A stretch of 64,000 bases of DNA from Thermanaerosceptrum fracticalcis (lineage in GTDB: Bacteria; Bacillota; Peptococcia; DRI-13). Shown here piece by piece: positions 17,633-27,107 of the stretch; position 1 is the first letter of the stretch; every line of letters begins with the position of its first letter. The position numbers and the translations under genes were made by a program. The notes beneath the pieces are model-generated. The model saw only the letters and a list, made by a program, of their open reading frames with translations. It had not been told where the DNA came from and searched no databases. The stretch lies in contig NZ_CP045798.1 in the NCBI RefSeq assembly GCF_000746025.2, positions 372,001 to 436,000 on the forward strand. Direction: 5' to 3'.

Positions 17633-18814
17633 ATGGAGCATTTATATGCAAAGAGGGTGCAAAAATCCGGAAATTCCGACCTGGCGGAGTTATTCAAACT
17701 TTCCGAGCAGCCTGATATCATTTCCTTTGCAGGGGGGTTCCCCGACCCCAGATGGTTTTTAGATGAGATAGAAGAGATAGCCCACCAGGTCTTAACCGAT
17801 AAAAAAGACATTGCTTTACAGTACGGTCCGGTGCCGGGCTTTACCCATGTGCGGGAATTTGTGGCGGGGAGAATGCAGGAACAGCAGATGAAGGTAACCA
17901 TGGAGAATATTCTGATCACCAGTGGTTCCCTGCAGGGGCTGGACCTGATCTGCCGGGTATTTCTTGATCCCGGTGACCTTATTGTTTTGGAAGCTCCTAC
18001 GTATCTGGGAGCTATCACTACATTTGTTTCCTATGAAGCGGAGATTGCTTCTATTCCTGCCGATGAGGACGGGCTGCAGGTGGACCAGCTGGAGATTTTT
18101 CTGAAGAATACACTCCGGAAACCTAAATTTATTTATGTGATACCAACTTTTCAAAACCCCACAGGCCGGGTGATGAGTCTGGAGCGGAGAAAGAAACTGA
18201 TTGAGCTGGCCAATGAATACCGGGTGCCGGTCATTGATGACAATGCTTATGGGGAATTGCGCTTTAGCGGGGAAGAGATCCCCTCCATCAAGGCCCTGGA
18301 TACGGAAAATATGGTGATTTACTTGGGGACTTTTTCTAAAATATTTTCTCCAGGAGTAAGGTTAGGCTGGATTGCCGCTGATCCCAAACTCATTGAAAAA
18401 TTAATTCTCTTCAAGCAGGGATCAGATCAGACATCATCCTCTTTAAGCCAGCTCCTGGCTTATGAAGCAGGTAAGCGGGGGCTCATTGAAAAGCAGATAG
18501 CTGTTACCTGTGCCGGACTGAAACAAAAAAGAGATCTGACTATCAGTGCTTTACAGAAATATTTTAAGGACAGGGCCACATGGAATGAACCCGAGGGTGG
18601 TTATTACGTGTGGGTACAGTTAAAGGACCAGGTGGATACTTTGAAAAGGCTGACCCCAGCCGTGATTAATCATAAGGTGGCTTATGTGGCCGGTTCCTCT
18701 TTCTACCCTGACCGGCGTGGGGAAAATTGCCTAAGGGTTTGTTACAGCTTAGCCAAAGAAAGCGATATCGATGAAGGCATCAGACGGTTGGCCCAGGCCT
18801 TTGTCAATGCCTGA
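17633..18814 (+). CDS. PLP-dependent aminotransferase, class I/II (LysN/2-aminoadipate type)
   Basis: A 393-aa fold-type I aminotransferase of the branch related to MocR C-terminal domains and 2-aminoadipate aminotransferase. Visible are ISFAGGFPDP at the N-terminus, the NPTGR substrate loop, the pyridine-nitrogen Asp in VIDDNAYGELRF and the Schiff-base Lys in GTFSKIFSPGVRLGW. Substrate is not fixed by sequence; aromatic or branched amino acids and 2-aminoadipate are typical. It is monocistronic, with GGGGAG upstream and a strong terminator behind. Confidence 0.88.
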   Translation: MEHLYAKRVQKSGNSDLAELFKLSEQPDIISFAGGFPDPRWFLDEIEEIAHQVLTDKKDIALQYGPVPGFTHVREFVAGRMQEQQMKVTMENILITSGSLQGLDLICRVFLDPGDLIVLEAPTYLGAITTFVSYEAEIASIPADEDGLQVDQLEIFLKNTLRKPKFIYVIPTFQNPTGRVMSLERRKKLIELANEYRVPVIDDNAYGELRFSGEEIPSIKALDTENMVIYLGTFSKIFSPGVRLGWIAADPKLIEKLILFKQGSDQTSSSLSQLLAYEAGKRGLIEKQIAVTCAGLKQKRDLTISALQKYFKDRATWNEPEGGYYVWVQLKDQVDTLKRLTPAVINHKVAYVAGSSFYPDRRGENCLRVCYSLAKESDIDEGIRRLAQAFVNA

Positions 18815-18840
18815 AACTTATAGTATATTGGACATCTACC

Positions 18841-18878
18841 AGGACTTCTTGCAAAGTGGCAAGAAGTCTTGTTTTTTT
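18841..18878 (+). terminator. intrinsic terminator after aminotransferase
   Basis: 12-bp stem (18841-18852 with 18859-18870; one G-T pair) and a run of T. Confidence 0.85.
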
Positions 18879-18981
18879 ATAACTAAATTACCAATGGTTT
18901 ATACTTCTTAATCCCCATACATTAATCAGGGTAAAGGGGCCAACACTATTCCTAAGCTGATTTCAGAAAGGAGTACGAAAG

Positions 18982-19251
18982 ATGACACTCTTAGAGAAAC
19001 TAAAAGATATAAATGAACTTACGAGGAAGGGGAAGAGGGAATTATCCCGGGAGGAGATTCTGGAGCTTTGCGATATTGTAAGGTGCCTTACCGAAAAGAA
19101 CCGGGTTGAGGTCTATGATTACCTGATTGAAAACGACCTGGTCCTGAGCAAAAGGGTAGAGCATGAAACGATTAACTGGCTTAGTAATATCTTCCAGCAT
19201 ATCTCGGAGGCAGAAGGGGAAGGAAACGGTAAACCCCGTATTGTGCATTAA
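18982..19251 (+). CDS. small hypothetical protein, 89 aa
   Basis: The frame has a good AAAGGAG site and ATG, and a highly charged, helical-looking product without Cys, signal peptide or membrane segment. I do not recognise a family. It stands alone between the aminotransferase and the cyclophilin gene. Confidence 0.65.
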   Translation: MTLLEKLKDINELTRKGKRELSREEILELCDIVRCLTEKNRVEVYDYLIENDLVLSKRVEHETINWLSNIFQHISEAEGEGNGKPRIVH

Positions 19252-19353
19252 AGGTTGGTGGACCCTCTAGTTGTATTTTTCCCCTAACTTTTTGCACGGG
19301 CAGTAAGTATTGGTTATAATAGCATTAACGTGTAAAAAGAAAGGAAGATAACC

Positions 19354-19875
19354 ATGGGCAAGAATCCGCTGGTTACCATTGAGATGGAGAACGGGGCTAA
19401 GATTAAGGTCGAATTATATCCGGAAACAGCTCCTAACACAGTGAATAACTTTATTGATTTAGTACAAAAAAGGTTTTATGACGGTGTGATTTTCCACAGG
19501 GTTATACCCGGGTTTATGATTCAGGGAGGAGACCCTGAGGGTACTGGAATGGGCGGCCCGGGTTACAGTATTAAAGGGGAATTTACCCGGAACGGCTTTA
19601 CCAATAACTTAAAACACGACCGTGGGGTCATTTCTATGGCCCGGAGTATGCTGCCAAACTCCGCTGGTTCCCAGTTCTTCATTATGGTGGAGAAAGCTCC
19701 CCACCTTGATGGCCAGTATGCCTCTTTTGGCAAGGTGACTGAGGGAATGGAGGAAGTGGACCGTATTGTCAATGTATCCAGGGATATGCGTGACAAACCA
19801 AGAGAGGACCAGCGGATGAAGAATGTAACCGTAGAGACTTTTGGCGTGGAGTACCCCGAGCCGGAAAAGTTATAA
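19354..19875 (+). CDS. peptidyl-prolyl cis-trans isomerase, cyclophilin type
   Basis: A 173-aa single-domain cyclophilin. FHRVIPGFMIQGGDPEGTGMG contains the catalytic Arg and substrate-pocket residues, and NSAGSQFFIM and LDGQYASFGKV are the other conserved blocks. There is no signal peptide, so it acts in the cytoplasm as a protein-folding helper. A start at ATG 19354 follows AAAGGAAG. Confidence 0.93.
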   Translation: MGKNPLVTIEMENGAKIKVELYPETAPNTVNNFIDLVQKRFYDGVIFHRVIPGFMIQGGDPEGTGMGGPGYSIKGEFTRNGFTNNLKHDRGVISMARSMLPNSAGSQFFIMVEKAPHLDGQYASFGKVTEGMEEVDRIVNVSRDMRDKPREDQRMKNVTVETFGVEYPEPEKL

Positions 19876-19889
19876 AGTAACTCCCGTTA

Positions 19890-20279
19890 TTATTGCCCCG
19901 AAATATCCACTTTCCAGCCTGAGGCTTCCTTGAAGGCTTTCATTTTTGTGTCTTTTGCTTTGCCTCCTAGCTGTAGTTCTACCAGGACCAGGGCATTTTT
20001 CTCGTCCAGCAGTTTTACCTGTTTGACAACGACCTTATCTATACCCTTGGCCATACTGCTGCCCAGAGAAAGGATGTCTTTTGCTGTCAGTAACTGTTCC
20101 GGTGAAGCTTGATCCGTACCTTTGGTTAAGGTGAGGGCTTTATCCAGGTCACCTTTTTTCATAGTCTCATAAAAAGTTCGGACTACGTCGGCAATTTTCT
20201 TTTCCTCGTTGTTTTTGCAGGCGGTTAAAAGAAGAGAAAGGATTATAAAGGCCATTATAAGTAAACTGGTTTTCTTCAA
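19890..20279 (-). CDS. small lipoprotein, DUF4878-like
   Basis: A 129-aa exported lipoprotein: MKKTSLLIMAFIILSLLLTACK is a signal peptide ending in the lipobox LTAC, so Cys21 would be lipidated. The remainder (RTFYETMKKGDLDKALTLT and a late beta-rich part) resembles the NTF2-like DUF4878 fold. Function unknown; membrane-anchored. Monocistronic, convergent with the cyclophilin gene with only 14 nt between them. Confidence 0.75.
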   Translation of the reverse strand: MKKTSLLIMAFIILSLLLTACKNNEEKKIADVVRTFYETMKKGDLDKALTLTKGTDQASPEQLLTAKDILSLGSSMAKGIDKVVVKQVKLLDEKNALVLVELQLGGKAKDTKMKAFKEASGWKVDISGQ

Positions 20280-20354
20280 AATTTATTCCCCCTTTGTCTA
20301 GACCCATTTCATATTCTACATGATTGGGGCTTTTACCTTTTGGTAATTAACACT

Positions 20355-20394
20355 AAGAAAGAAAAGAAGAGGGCTCCGAAAGGAGCCCTCTTGG
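20355..20394 (-). terminator. terminator of the liv/CBS gene group
   Basis: 11-bp stem (20367-20377 with 20382-20392). On the minus strand it is followed by a pyrimidine-rich TTCTTTTC tail. Confidence 0.7.
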
Positions 20395-20396
20395 TG

Positions 20397-21050
20397 TCAG
20401 GCATTGGTTTGCTGAACGGATACGACGCTGTAGCCTTGTTGATTTATGGCAGAGATGATACTATCTACATCGCCTTGATTAATACGAAATACAATAATAG
20501 AGTTTCCGGAAGCGTTCACAAAACTGGTAGTGTGGGTAATATTACCGCCACAGGAGGCAATGGCTTTGGTGATTTCCGCCAGGACACCGGGACGGTCTTC
20601 GCCCAGTTTGATGGTAATACGGTAGCCCGCCTGCTTGATACCCATTATATCAATAAAGGTGTCAAAAATGTTAGTTTCGGTAATGATGCCTACCAGTTTG
20701 CCATCATCCACAACAGGGATACCGCCGATTTTGTTTTCGCGCATTAATAAGGCGGCGTCTTCCACAAAGGCATCAGGGCTTATGATAATTAGCTTTTTAT
20801 CCTTGGGGAGAATGTCGGCGATTTTGGTCTTAGCCAGTAGATAATTCAGTTCAAAGATACTTAGAGTGGTAGCGGGAGACGGACTTACTTCCAATAAATC
20901 ACGGTCTGTGACAATACCGATGAGTTTATCCCCTTGTACCACAGGAAGACGACGTATTTTGTTATCGCGCATCAGCTGCAGGGCAGTGGCAACTGTGGTT
21001 TGTGGTGTGATGGTAATGGGGTTGGGGGTCATACGCTCTTTTACTAACAT
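20397..21050 (-). CDS. CBS-pair plus ACT domain protein (AcuB-like)
   Basis: A 217-aa protein with two CBS domains (about 1-58 and 72-130: MTPNPITITPQTTV, GIVTDRDLLE, GIPVVDDGKLVGIIT) and a C-terminal ACT domain (about 140-212). CBS pairs bind adenosine nucleotides or S-adenosylmethionine; ACT domains bind amino acids. Its position right behind the branched-chain amino-acid transporter suggests that it senses amino-acid or energy status. AcuB of Bacillus is the closest named analogue by layout. Confidence 0.82.
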   Translation of the reverse strand: MLVKERMTPNPITITPQTTVATALQLMRDNKIRRLPVVQGDKLIGIVTDRDLLEVSPSPATTLSIFELNYLLAKTKIADILPKDKKLIIISPDAFVEDAALLMRENKIGGIPVVDDGKLVGIITETNIFDTFIDIMGIKQAGYRITIKLGEDRPGVLAEITKAIASCGGNITHTTSFVNASGNSIIVFRINQGDVDSIISAINQQGYSVVSVQQTNA

Positions 21051-21090
21051 TCTTAATTCCCACCTTTCATTACTATTTTTACACTATTGC

Positions 21091-21795
21091 TTACCCCCCC
21101 AGGTAAGCCTTTTTAACCTGTTCACTTTCTGCCAGTTCTTTGGCAGGTCCTTCCAGTACTATTTTACCAGTCTCTAATACATATGCGTAGTTAGCAATAG
21201 ATAGAGCCATATGGGCATTTTGTTCTACCAAAAGAATCGTGGTACCGGACTGATTAATTTCTTTAATGATGCTAAAAATTTCTTTTACCAAAAGAGGCGC
21301 AAGACCCATGGAGGGTTCATCCAGAAGCATTAGGCGGGGCCTTGACATCATAGCCCGGCCTATGGCCAGCATCTGCTGTTCCCCGCCGCTTAAAGTTCCT
21401 GCCAGTTGACTGATTCTTTCTTTAAGACGGGGAAACTTTTCAAAGACCTTTTCCATATCTTCTTTGATCTGGGCTTTGTCTTTACGGAGAAAGGCACCAA
21501 GCTCCAGGTTTTCCAGCACTGACATGTTGGCAAATACCCGACGCCCTTCCGGCACCTGACATACCCCTGAACGCACAATTTCCTGAGCTTCCATGGTATT
21601 GAGTTTGTTGCCCTCGTAAATGATTTCCCCTGTTTTGGGCCGCAGGAGGCCGGAGATGGTTTTAAGAATAGTACTTTTGCCGGCACCATTGGCGCCAATC
21701 AGGGTGACGATAGCTCCTTCTTTAACTTCCAGGCTGACGCCCTTAATGGCATGGATTGCACCATAGTAAACATTAATATTATTGACTTTAAGCAT
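21091..21795 (-). CDS. livF: branched-chain amino acid ABC transporter ATPase LivF
   Basis: A 234-aa ABC ATPase with Walker A GANGAGKST, signature LSGGEQQM and Walker B LMLLDEPSMGLAP, the last typical of LivF. It is the smaller of the two ATPases that energise LivHM. Its start overlaps the livG stop, so the genes are translationally coupled. It is the last transport gene of the operon. Confidence 0.95.
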   Translation of the reverse strand: MLKVNNINVYYGAIHAIKGVSLEVKEGAIVTLIGANGAGKSTILKTISGLLRPKTGEIIYEGNKLNTMEAQEIVRSGVCQVPEGRRVFANMSVLENLELGAFLRKDKAQIKEDMEKVFEKFPRLKERISQLAGTLSGGEQQMLAIGRAMMSRPRLMLLDEPSMGLAPLLVKEIFSIIKEINQSGTTILLVEQNAHMALSIANYAYVLETGKIVLEGPAKELAESEQVKKAYLGG

Positions 21796-22561
21796 GGGCT
21801 ACCTCCTCTCCAAGATAAGCTTCGATAACCCGGGGGTTAGACTTGATCTCTTCGGGAGTACCATGGGCAATAATCATACCATATTCGAGAACGTAAATGC
21901 GCTCACACGCTCCCATGACTAAGGACATGTCGTGCTCAATGAGGAGAATCGTCAGCTTAAATTCGTCCCTAATCCATTTAATGAGGTTCATGAGTTCATG
22001 GGTTTCCTGGGGATTCATCCCGGCGGCAGGTTCATCCAGGAGAAGCAGTTTGGGTTTGGCAGCTAAGGCACGGGCAATCTCCAGACGGCGCTGCTCACCG
22101 TAAGGAAGGTTTTTGGCAATTTCATCTTTTTTCCGGTCTAAATTGAAGATATGCAGGAATTCTATAGCTTTCCTGGTCATTTCCTCTTCTTCTTTAAAAT
22201 AGTTACCCAGGCGCATTACAGCCGAGGTCAAGCCGTATTTAACGTGGGTGTGGTAGGCAATTCTTACATTATCCAGAACAGAGAGGTTGCTGAACAGCCT
22301 GATGTTTTGGAAGGTTCGGGCCATACCGCGCTGGGTTATTTCATAGGGTTTTAAGCCCACGATACTTTCATTGTTGAATTGGATGGTTCCCTCGGTAGGT
22401 TCGTAGACACCGGTCAGCAAGTTAAACACGGTAGTTTTGCCTGCGCCGTTAGGACCGATGAGGCCCACCAGTTCGCCGGGGTGAAGCTCTATATTAAAAT
22501 TGCTGACAGCACTTAAACCGCCAAAGACTTTGGTCAGGTTATTTACTGCTAACAGAGCCAT
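21788..22561 (-). CDS. livG: branched-chain amino acid ABC transporter ATPase LivG
   Basis: A 257-aa ABC ATPase with Walker A GPNGAGKTT, the LivG-type NLPYGEQRRLEIARAL signature and LLLLDEPAAGMNPQET. ATG 22561 follows GAAGGGGTG; a GTG at 22570 lies inside that site. It overlaps livM by a few codons on the upstream side and livF on the downstream side. Confidence 0.95.
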   Translation of the reverse strand: MALLAVNNLTKVFGGLSAVSNFNIELHPGELVGLIGPNGAGKTTVFNLLTGVYEPTEGTIQFNNESIVGLKPYEITQRGMARTFQNIRLFSNLSVLDNVRIAYHTHVKYGLTSAVMRLGNYFKEEEEMTRKAIEFLHIFNLDRKKDEIAKNLPYGEQRRLEIARALAAKPKLLLLDEPAAGMNPQETHELMNLIKWIRDEFKLTILLIEHDMSLVMGACERIYVLEYGMIIAHGTPEEIKSNPRVIEAYLGEEVAHA

Positions 22562-23504
22562 GTTTTTCACCCCTTCCCAGTCTCTCCAAGATGTTCAAAC
22601 TTAATTCTTTATTGCCCATTAGCCCCTGTGGTCTAAAGAGCATGATGACAATAAGGAGAAGGGCATAAATCACCATACGTATTTCGGCAAAACGCTGCAG
22701 CAAAGCGGAGATAATTGTCAAAGCAGTTGCAGCTAAAACCGAACCCGTAATACTTCCCATGCCGCCCAGGACCACCATCACCAGGTAGTCAATAGACTTT
22801 AAGAAGTTGAAGGTATTGGGCTGGATGATATAAAAGTAGTGAGCATAGAGGGCCCCGGCAGTACCGGCAAAAAATGCCCCTATGGTAAAGGCCATAACTT
22901 TATATTTGGTGGTATTAATACCCATGGTTTCGGCAGCAATTTCGTCTTCTCGTATAGAGATGCAGGCCCGACCGTGAGTGGAATTAATGAAGTTCTTAAT
23001 AAAAACTACGGTGAATACAGTAAGGAAGAAAACCCAGCTCCAAGTAGTGACATGGGGAATACCATTTAAACCGCTGGCACCACCAACGTACTCGATGTTC
23101 ACGAAAAGAACCTTAATAATTTCGCCAAAGCCCAAGGTAGCAATGGCTAGATAGTCCCCCTTAAGGCGGAGCGTAGGCAAGCCAATGAGAAAGCCGATAA
23201 TAGCGGCGGCTATGGAACCGGCCAGGATAGCCAAGGGGAAAGGTTGGTGAAGTTTTAAGGTGAGAACAGAAGATGCATAAGCACCAATGGCCATAAAACC
23301 GGCGTGACCGATTGAGAATTGGCCTGTGAACCCATTGATAAGGTTTAAACTTACCGCCATTATGATGTTAATCCCAATCAAAAGGAGGTTAATTTCATAA
23401 TAAGGATTGAGTTTACCCTGGAGAATAACTGTTTGGATGGACCCATAGAGAAGTCCTAACACAATTATGATGAAAATTGTACGCTTATTCAAAAGTTTTT
23501 GCAT
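22539..23504 (-). CDS. livM: branched-chain amino acid ABC transporter permease LivM
   Basis: A 321-aa polytopic membrane protein with about eight to ten hydrophobic segments. GFTGQFSIGHAGFMAIGAY and YVGGASGLNGIP are typical of LivM. Either GTG 23513 or ATG 23504 can start it; the ATG is better spaced from AGGTGAG. It forms the channel with LivH. Confidence 0.93.
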   Translation of the reverse strand: MQKLLNKRTIFIIIVLGLLYGSIQTVILQGKLNPYYEINLLLIGINIIMAVSLNLINGFTGQFSIGHAGFMAIGAYASSVLTLKLHQPFPLAILAGSIAAAIIGFLIGLPTLRLKGDYLAIATLGFGEIIKVLFVNIEYVGGASGLNGIPHVTTWSWVFFLTVFTVVFIKNFINSTHGRACISIREDEIAAETMGINTTKYKVMAFTIGAFFAGTAGALYAHYFYIIQPNTFNFLKSIDYLVMVVLGGMGSITGSVLAATALTIISALLQRFAEIRMVIYALLLIVIMLFRPQGLMGNKELSLNILERLGRGEKHGSVSSK

Positions 23505-23513
23505 GGGTCTCAC

Positions 23514-24407
23514 CTACACTTTCTCCCGGATATTTGAACCGAAGATACCGGAGGGTTTGATTATCAAGATAAGGATGAGAATGCCGAAGGCTACGGCATC
23601 CCGTAAAGTAGAACTCCAGTAACCGCTGACCATTGCTTCAATGATACCCATTAAGAGGCCACCTACAGCGGCTCCAGGAATAATGCCAATGCCGCCCAGG
23701 ACCGCAGCGATAAAAGCTTTTAGGCCGGGGATTATTCCCATGAGTGGGCTTATAGAATTGTAGTACACGCCAACCAAGACTCCACCAGCGGCAGCCAGGG
23801 CGGAACCGATAGCGAAAGTAGCGGAAATTGTATTGTTAATATTTATACCCATCAACAGGGCTGCATCTTTATCAAAAGAAACAGCACGCATGGCTTTTCC
23901 TGTTTTAGTTTTTTGGACAATGAATTGAAGGAGGAACATAAGAATGAGGCTTACTATGAAAATAACAATTTGCTGGTTAGTCATATAAACAGCACCGTCA
24001 AAAAAATCTATCTTAGTTTGAGGAAAGACTTCGGGGAAGGCCCGGGGCTGAGGAGTAACTATTAGCATGCCACCGTATTCCAGGAGAAGAGACACGCCGA
24101 TAGCCGTGATAAGGGCGGCAATTCGCGTGGCATTTCTCAGGGGTTTATAGGCCAGGCGTTCAATAATTACCCCCAAGATGGCACAGGCGATCATGGCGGT
24201 AATCAGTGCGGGTACGAAACTCATATTCAATTTGGTTATGGCAAAAAATCCAATATAGGCTCCTACCATGTAGACATCACCATGGGCAAAGTTGATTAAC
24301 TTAATTATCCCATAGACCATTGTGTATCCCAGCGCGATGAGGGCATAAATGCTACCTAAAGAGATTCCGTTAATAAGCTGTTGAATAAAGGTGTACAAAT
24401 GTTCCAT
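23514..24407 (-). CDS. livH: branched-chain amino acid ABC transporter permease LivH
   Basis: A 297-aa polytopic permease with the characteristic YALIALGYTMVYGIIKLINF near the N-terminus and FIAAVLGGIG in the second half. ATG 24407 follows GGGAGTGG. The gene abuts livM. Confidence 0.93.
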   Translation of the reverse strand: MEHLYTFIQQLINGISLGSIYALIALGYTMVYGIIKLINFAHGDVYMVGAYIGFFAITKLNMSFVPALITAMIACAILGVIIERLAYKPLRNATRIAALITAIGVSLLLEYGGMLIVTPQPRAFPEVFPQTKIDFFDGAVYMTNQQIVIFIVSLILMFLLQFIVQKTKTGKAMRAVSFDKDAALLMGININNTISATFAIGSALAAAGGVLVGVYYNSISPLMGIIPGLKAFIAAVLGGIGIIPGAAVGGLLMGIIEAMVSGYWSSTLRDAVAFGILILILIIKPSGIFGSNIREKV

Positions 24408-24492
24408 ATAGGCCACTCCCATTCTAGAAGTATAAAGGAGAAGAGGGGGGACGAGTCCCCCCTGTGAGAAAGTTTGTTGTTACAGTTCAGGT

Positions 24493-25692
24493 TTAGGGAT
24501 TAACCTTTTCTTTGAAGACGAGCTTACCGTCTTTATCAAAGCTCAAAACAACAGCGCCCTTAACAGGATTGTGCTTCTCATCTAAGGAAACATTTCCTGT
24601 TACACCGGAAAAGCCCTTAGTAGCAGCTAAAGCATCCCTAATTTTGGCGGGTTCGGCGGAACCGGCACGCTTGATAGCATCGGCCAGCAAGTAAGCTGTG
24701 TCGTATCCCAGGGCGGCAAGAGCGTCAGGAACAGAATTGTACTTAGCTTTGTAATCGTTGACGAACTTCACAACTTTAGGATCAGTATCTTGAGCGGAAT
24801 AGTGGTTTACGAAGTAAACTTCCTGCAAAGCTTTGGCTCCGGCAATCTGCAGGAGTTTGTCGGAGTCCCAGCCATCTCCACCTAAGATGGGGTTAGTATA
24901 ACCGAGTTCGCGGGCTTGCTTGGCAATGAGTCCGTCTTGCTCATAGTAAGCGGGAACAAAGAGAACATCAGGCTTTGTGGCTTTAATCTTGGTTAAGGTA
25001 GCGCGGAAGTCTTTGTCATCGGTAGTAAAGCCTTCTTTGGCAACGACTTTGCCGCCTTTTTCAGTAAAGGTTTTCTCGAATACTTCAGCCAGTCCCTTAC
25101 TGTAGTCGCTGTTCTTGTCAATGTAAATAGCGGCAGTTTTAGCTTTTAAGGTATTTAAAGCGAAGTTAGCAGCAACGAAACCCTGGAAGGGATCAATGAA
25201 GCAGGTACGGAAAGCCCACTCTCTAGTTTTTCCACTGTCATCAACGGTAACCTTGGGGTTGGTTCCTGAACTGGTAATGATAGGAACTTTAAATTGAGTG
25301 GCTACAGGGACAGCCGCTAAAACGTTAGTACTTGTTACAGGACCTAAAAGAGTTACCACTTTATCCTGTGTAACAAGTTTGGTTGCAACGTTGGTAGATT
25401 CTCCGGAGTCTGACTTGTTGTCACCTTTAACTAATTTTAGTTGTTGTCCAAGAACACCACCTTTGGCATTAATTTCGGCAAAAGCCATTTCAATACCGTT
25501 AACGGTGGAAACGCCGAAAGTGGCAACGTTGCCTGTTAATTCAAAGTTCGCACCTATTAAGATTTCCTTGGGTTTTTCCGGAGCGGGTGCAGGTGCTGGA
25601 GCCGGTGCAGGCTTAGAACCGCCGCAGCCGCCTGCGATGGTTACTAAAAATGCCAATACCAGAATTAACGCTAATTTTTTACTCAATTCCAT
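24493..25692 (-). CDS. livK: branched-chain amino acid ABC transporter substrate-binding lipoprotein
   Basis: A 399-aa periplasmic-binding-protein type I (Leu/Ile/Val-binding) lipoprotein. The signal peptide ends in TIAGGCGG with Cys24 as the lipid anchor, followed by an Ala-Pro linker and the ILIGANFELTGNVATFG start of the ligand domain. It delivers substrate to LivHM. First gene of the minus-strand operon; ATG 25692 follows AGGAGGG. LivK-type proteins also bind amides or urea, so the ligand is likely but not certain. Confidence 0.92.
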   Translation of the reverse strand: MELSKKLALILVLAFLVTIAGGCGGSKPAPAPAPAPAPEKPKEILIGANFELTGNVATFGVSTVNGIEMAFAEINAKGGVLGQQLKLVKGDNKSDSGESTNVATKLVTQDKVVTLLGPVTSTNVLAAVPVATQFKVPIITSSGTNPKVTVDDSGKTREWAFRTCFIDPFQGFVAANFALNTLKAKTAAIYIDKNSDYSKGLAEVFEKTFTEKGGKVVAKEGFTTDDKDFRATLTKIKATKPDVLFVPAYYEQDGLIAKQARELGYTNPILGGDGWDSDKLLQIAGAKALQEVYFVNHYSAQDTDPKVVKFVNDYKAKYNSVPDALAALGYDTAYLLADAIKRAGSAEPAKIRDALAATKGFSGVTGNVSLDEKHNPVKGAVVLSFDKDGKLVFKEKVNP

Positions 25693-26080
25693 CAATTTCT
25701 ACCCTCCTAAAGATTAAGAATTTTTAGTATTCCACCCCGATGTTACAATATCCTCCCCCGTATCACCTCCGTTAGAACAGGGCAAACTGTTATGCAATAA
25801 AATAATGAATGTTGGAATTATTATATAATTAGCTAGTACAGTTGTCAATGTGTGAAAGACAGAGATGTACATGTATACATAATAATTACAATTCAATTCA
25901 CAAGACATTTCTTTCCAGGCTTGAGAGCTATCCATAATAAGTCCGTATTGTGTACATACACCAAAAAGATCATTTTGAATAGATTAAGTTACAAATCTAT
26001 GACTGATAGTGGAATACCGGCGGAGGTGGGTAAAAACTGTACCACTATCAATGAACACTCATTTTAGGAGGGAAAGCAGT
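25693..26080. promoter_or_regulatory. divergent control region between liv and NMT1-type transporter
   Basis: About 390 bases separate the two divergent transporter operons. The livK side has a long purine-rich leader. The right-hand side carries a perfect 9-bp inverted repeat (26004-26012 with 26042-26050) enclosing a 29-nt G-rich loop, 30 nt before the next GTG start. I see no T-box, TPP, SAM or guanidine motif. Confidence 0.5.
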
Positions 26081-27079
26081 GTGAAAAAGTGGAGTTTAAT
26101 GTTGATCTTACTTCTTGTCTTTAGTTTGGTTGCTACCAGTATGATGGGCTGCGGCCAGCAGAAATTGACTAAGATTCGCCTTAATGAAGTCACTCATTCT
26201 ATTTTCTATGCGCCTCTGTATGTAGCCCTTAACCAGGGATTCTTTAAGGAAGAAGGTCTGGAAATTGAATTAACCAACGGGGCCGGGGCCGATAAAGTGA
26301 TGACGGCCGTTCTCTCCGGCCAGGCCGATATTGGCTTTATGGGCCCGGAAGCCACGATTTACGTCTTTAATCAGGGTAAAGAGGATTATGTCATCAATTT
26401 TGCCCAGCTGACCCAAAAGGACGGTTCTTTCCTGGTCGGCCGCCAGCCTGATCCAAACTTTACCTGGGATAAGGTAAAGGGCAAAACCATTATCGGCGGC
26501 CGTAAAGGCGGCATGCCTGAAATGACACTGGAGTACGTTCTTAAAAATAAAGGGATTATTCCGGGCAAAGACGTGACCGTTCTTACCAATATCCAGTTTG
26601 CCCTGATGGCGGGAGCCTTTACCGGGGGAACAGGGGATTATGTAACCTTGTTTGAACCTGTGGCTGCTACCCTGGAAAAGGAAGGAAAAGGCTTCGTTGT
26701 TGCTTCTGTTGGTAAGGAAGGCGGGGAAATCCCCTATACCGTTTTTTCAGCCAAAAAGAGTTATATCGAAAAGAATCCTCAAATCATCCAGAAGTTTACC
26801 AACGCTATTTATAAAGGACAGCGCTGGGTACAATCCCACACCCCGGAGGAAATTGCCAAGGCTATTAAGCCTTCCTTCCCCGATGCCGATGAAAAGATTC
26901 TGGCTACAGTTGTAAAGCGGTACCGGGACCAGGATACCTGGGCCAAGAGCCCTGTCTTCACTAAAGAAGCCTTTGAACGGCTGCAGGATATTATTCAGGA
27001 AGCGGGAGAGCTCTCCAAGCGGGCTCCTTATGAAAAACTGGTGACAAACAAATTCGCAGAAGAGGCTGTAAAAAAATAA
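26081..27079 (+). CDS. ABC transporter substrate-binding lipoprotein, NMT1/SsuA family
   Basis: A 332-aa lipoprotein: signal peptide with lipobox SMMGCG, then an NMT1/SsuA-like domain (IFYAPLYVALNQGFFKEEGL, GQADIGFMGPE). Such proteins bind sulfonates, nitrate, taurine, pyrimidine thiamine precursors and related small molecules; the ligand cannot be read off here. GTG 26081 after AGGAGGG is the start; the open frame reaches back to 26009 but would bury the signal peptide. It is followed by its ATPase and permease genes. Confidence 0.85.
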   Translation: MKKWSLMLILLLVFSLVATSMMGCGQQKLTKIRLNEVTHSIFYAPLYVALNQGFFKEEGLEIELTNGAGADKVMTAVLSGQADIGFMGPEATIYVFNQGKEDYVINFAQLTQKDGSFLVGRQPDPNFTWDKVKGKTIIGGRKGGMPEMTLEYVLKNKGIIPGKDVTVLTNIQFALMAGAFTGGTGDYVTLFEPVAATLEKEGKGFVVASVGKEGGEIPYTVFSAKKSYIEKNPQIIQKFTNAIYKGQRWVQSHTPEEIAKAIKPSFPDADEKILATVVKRYRDQDTWAKSPVFTKEAFERLQDIIQEAGELSKRAPYEKLVTNKFAEEAVKK

Positions 27080-27107
27080 CTAAATGAGAAACAGGAGGGG
27101 GGTAATG

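Noticed and set aside
25951-26080. TPP or guanidine riboswitch ahead of the NMT1-type transporter
   Set aside because: CTGAGA-type and ACGR-type core motifs are absent; only a simple hairpin is seen.
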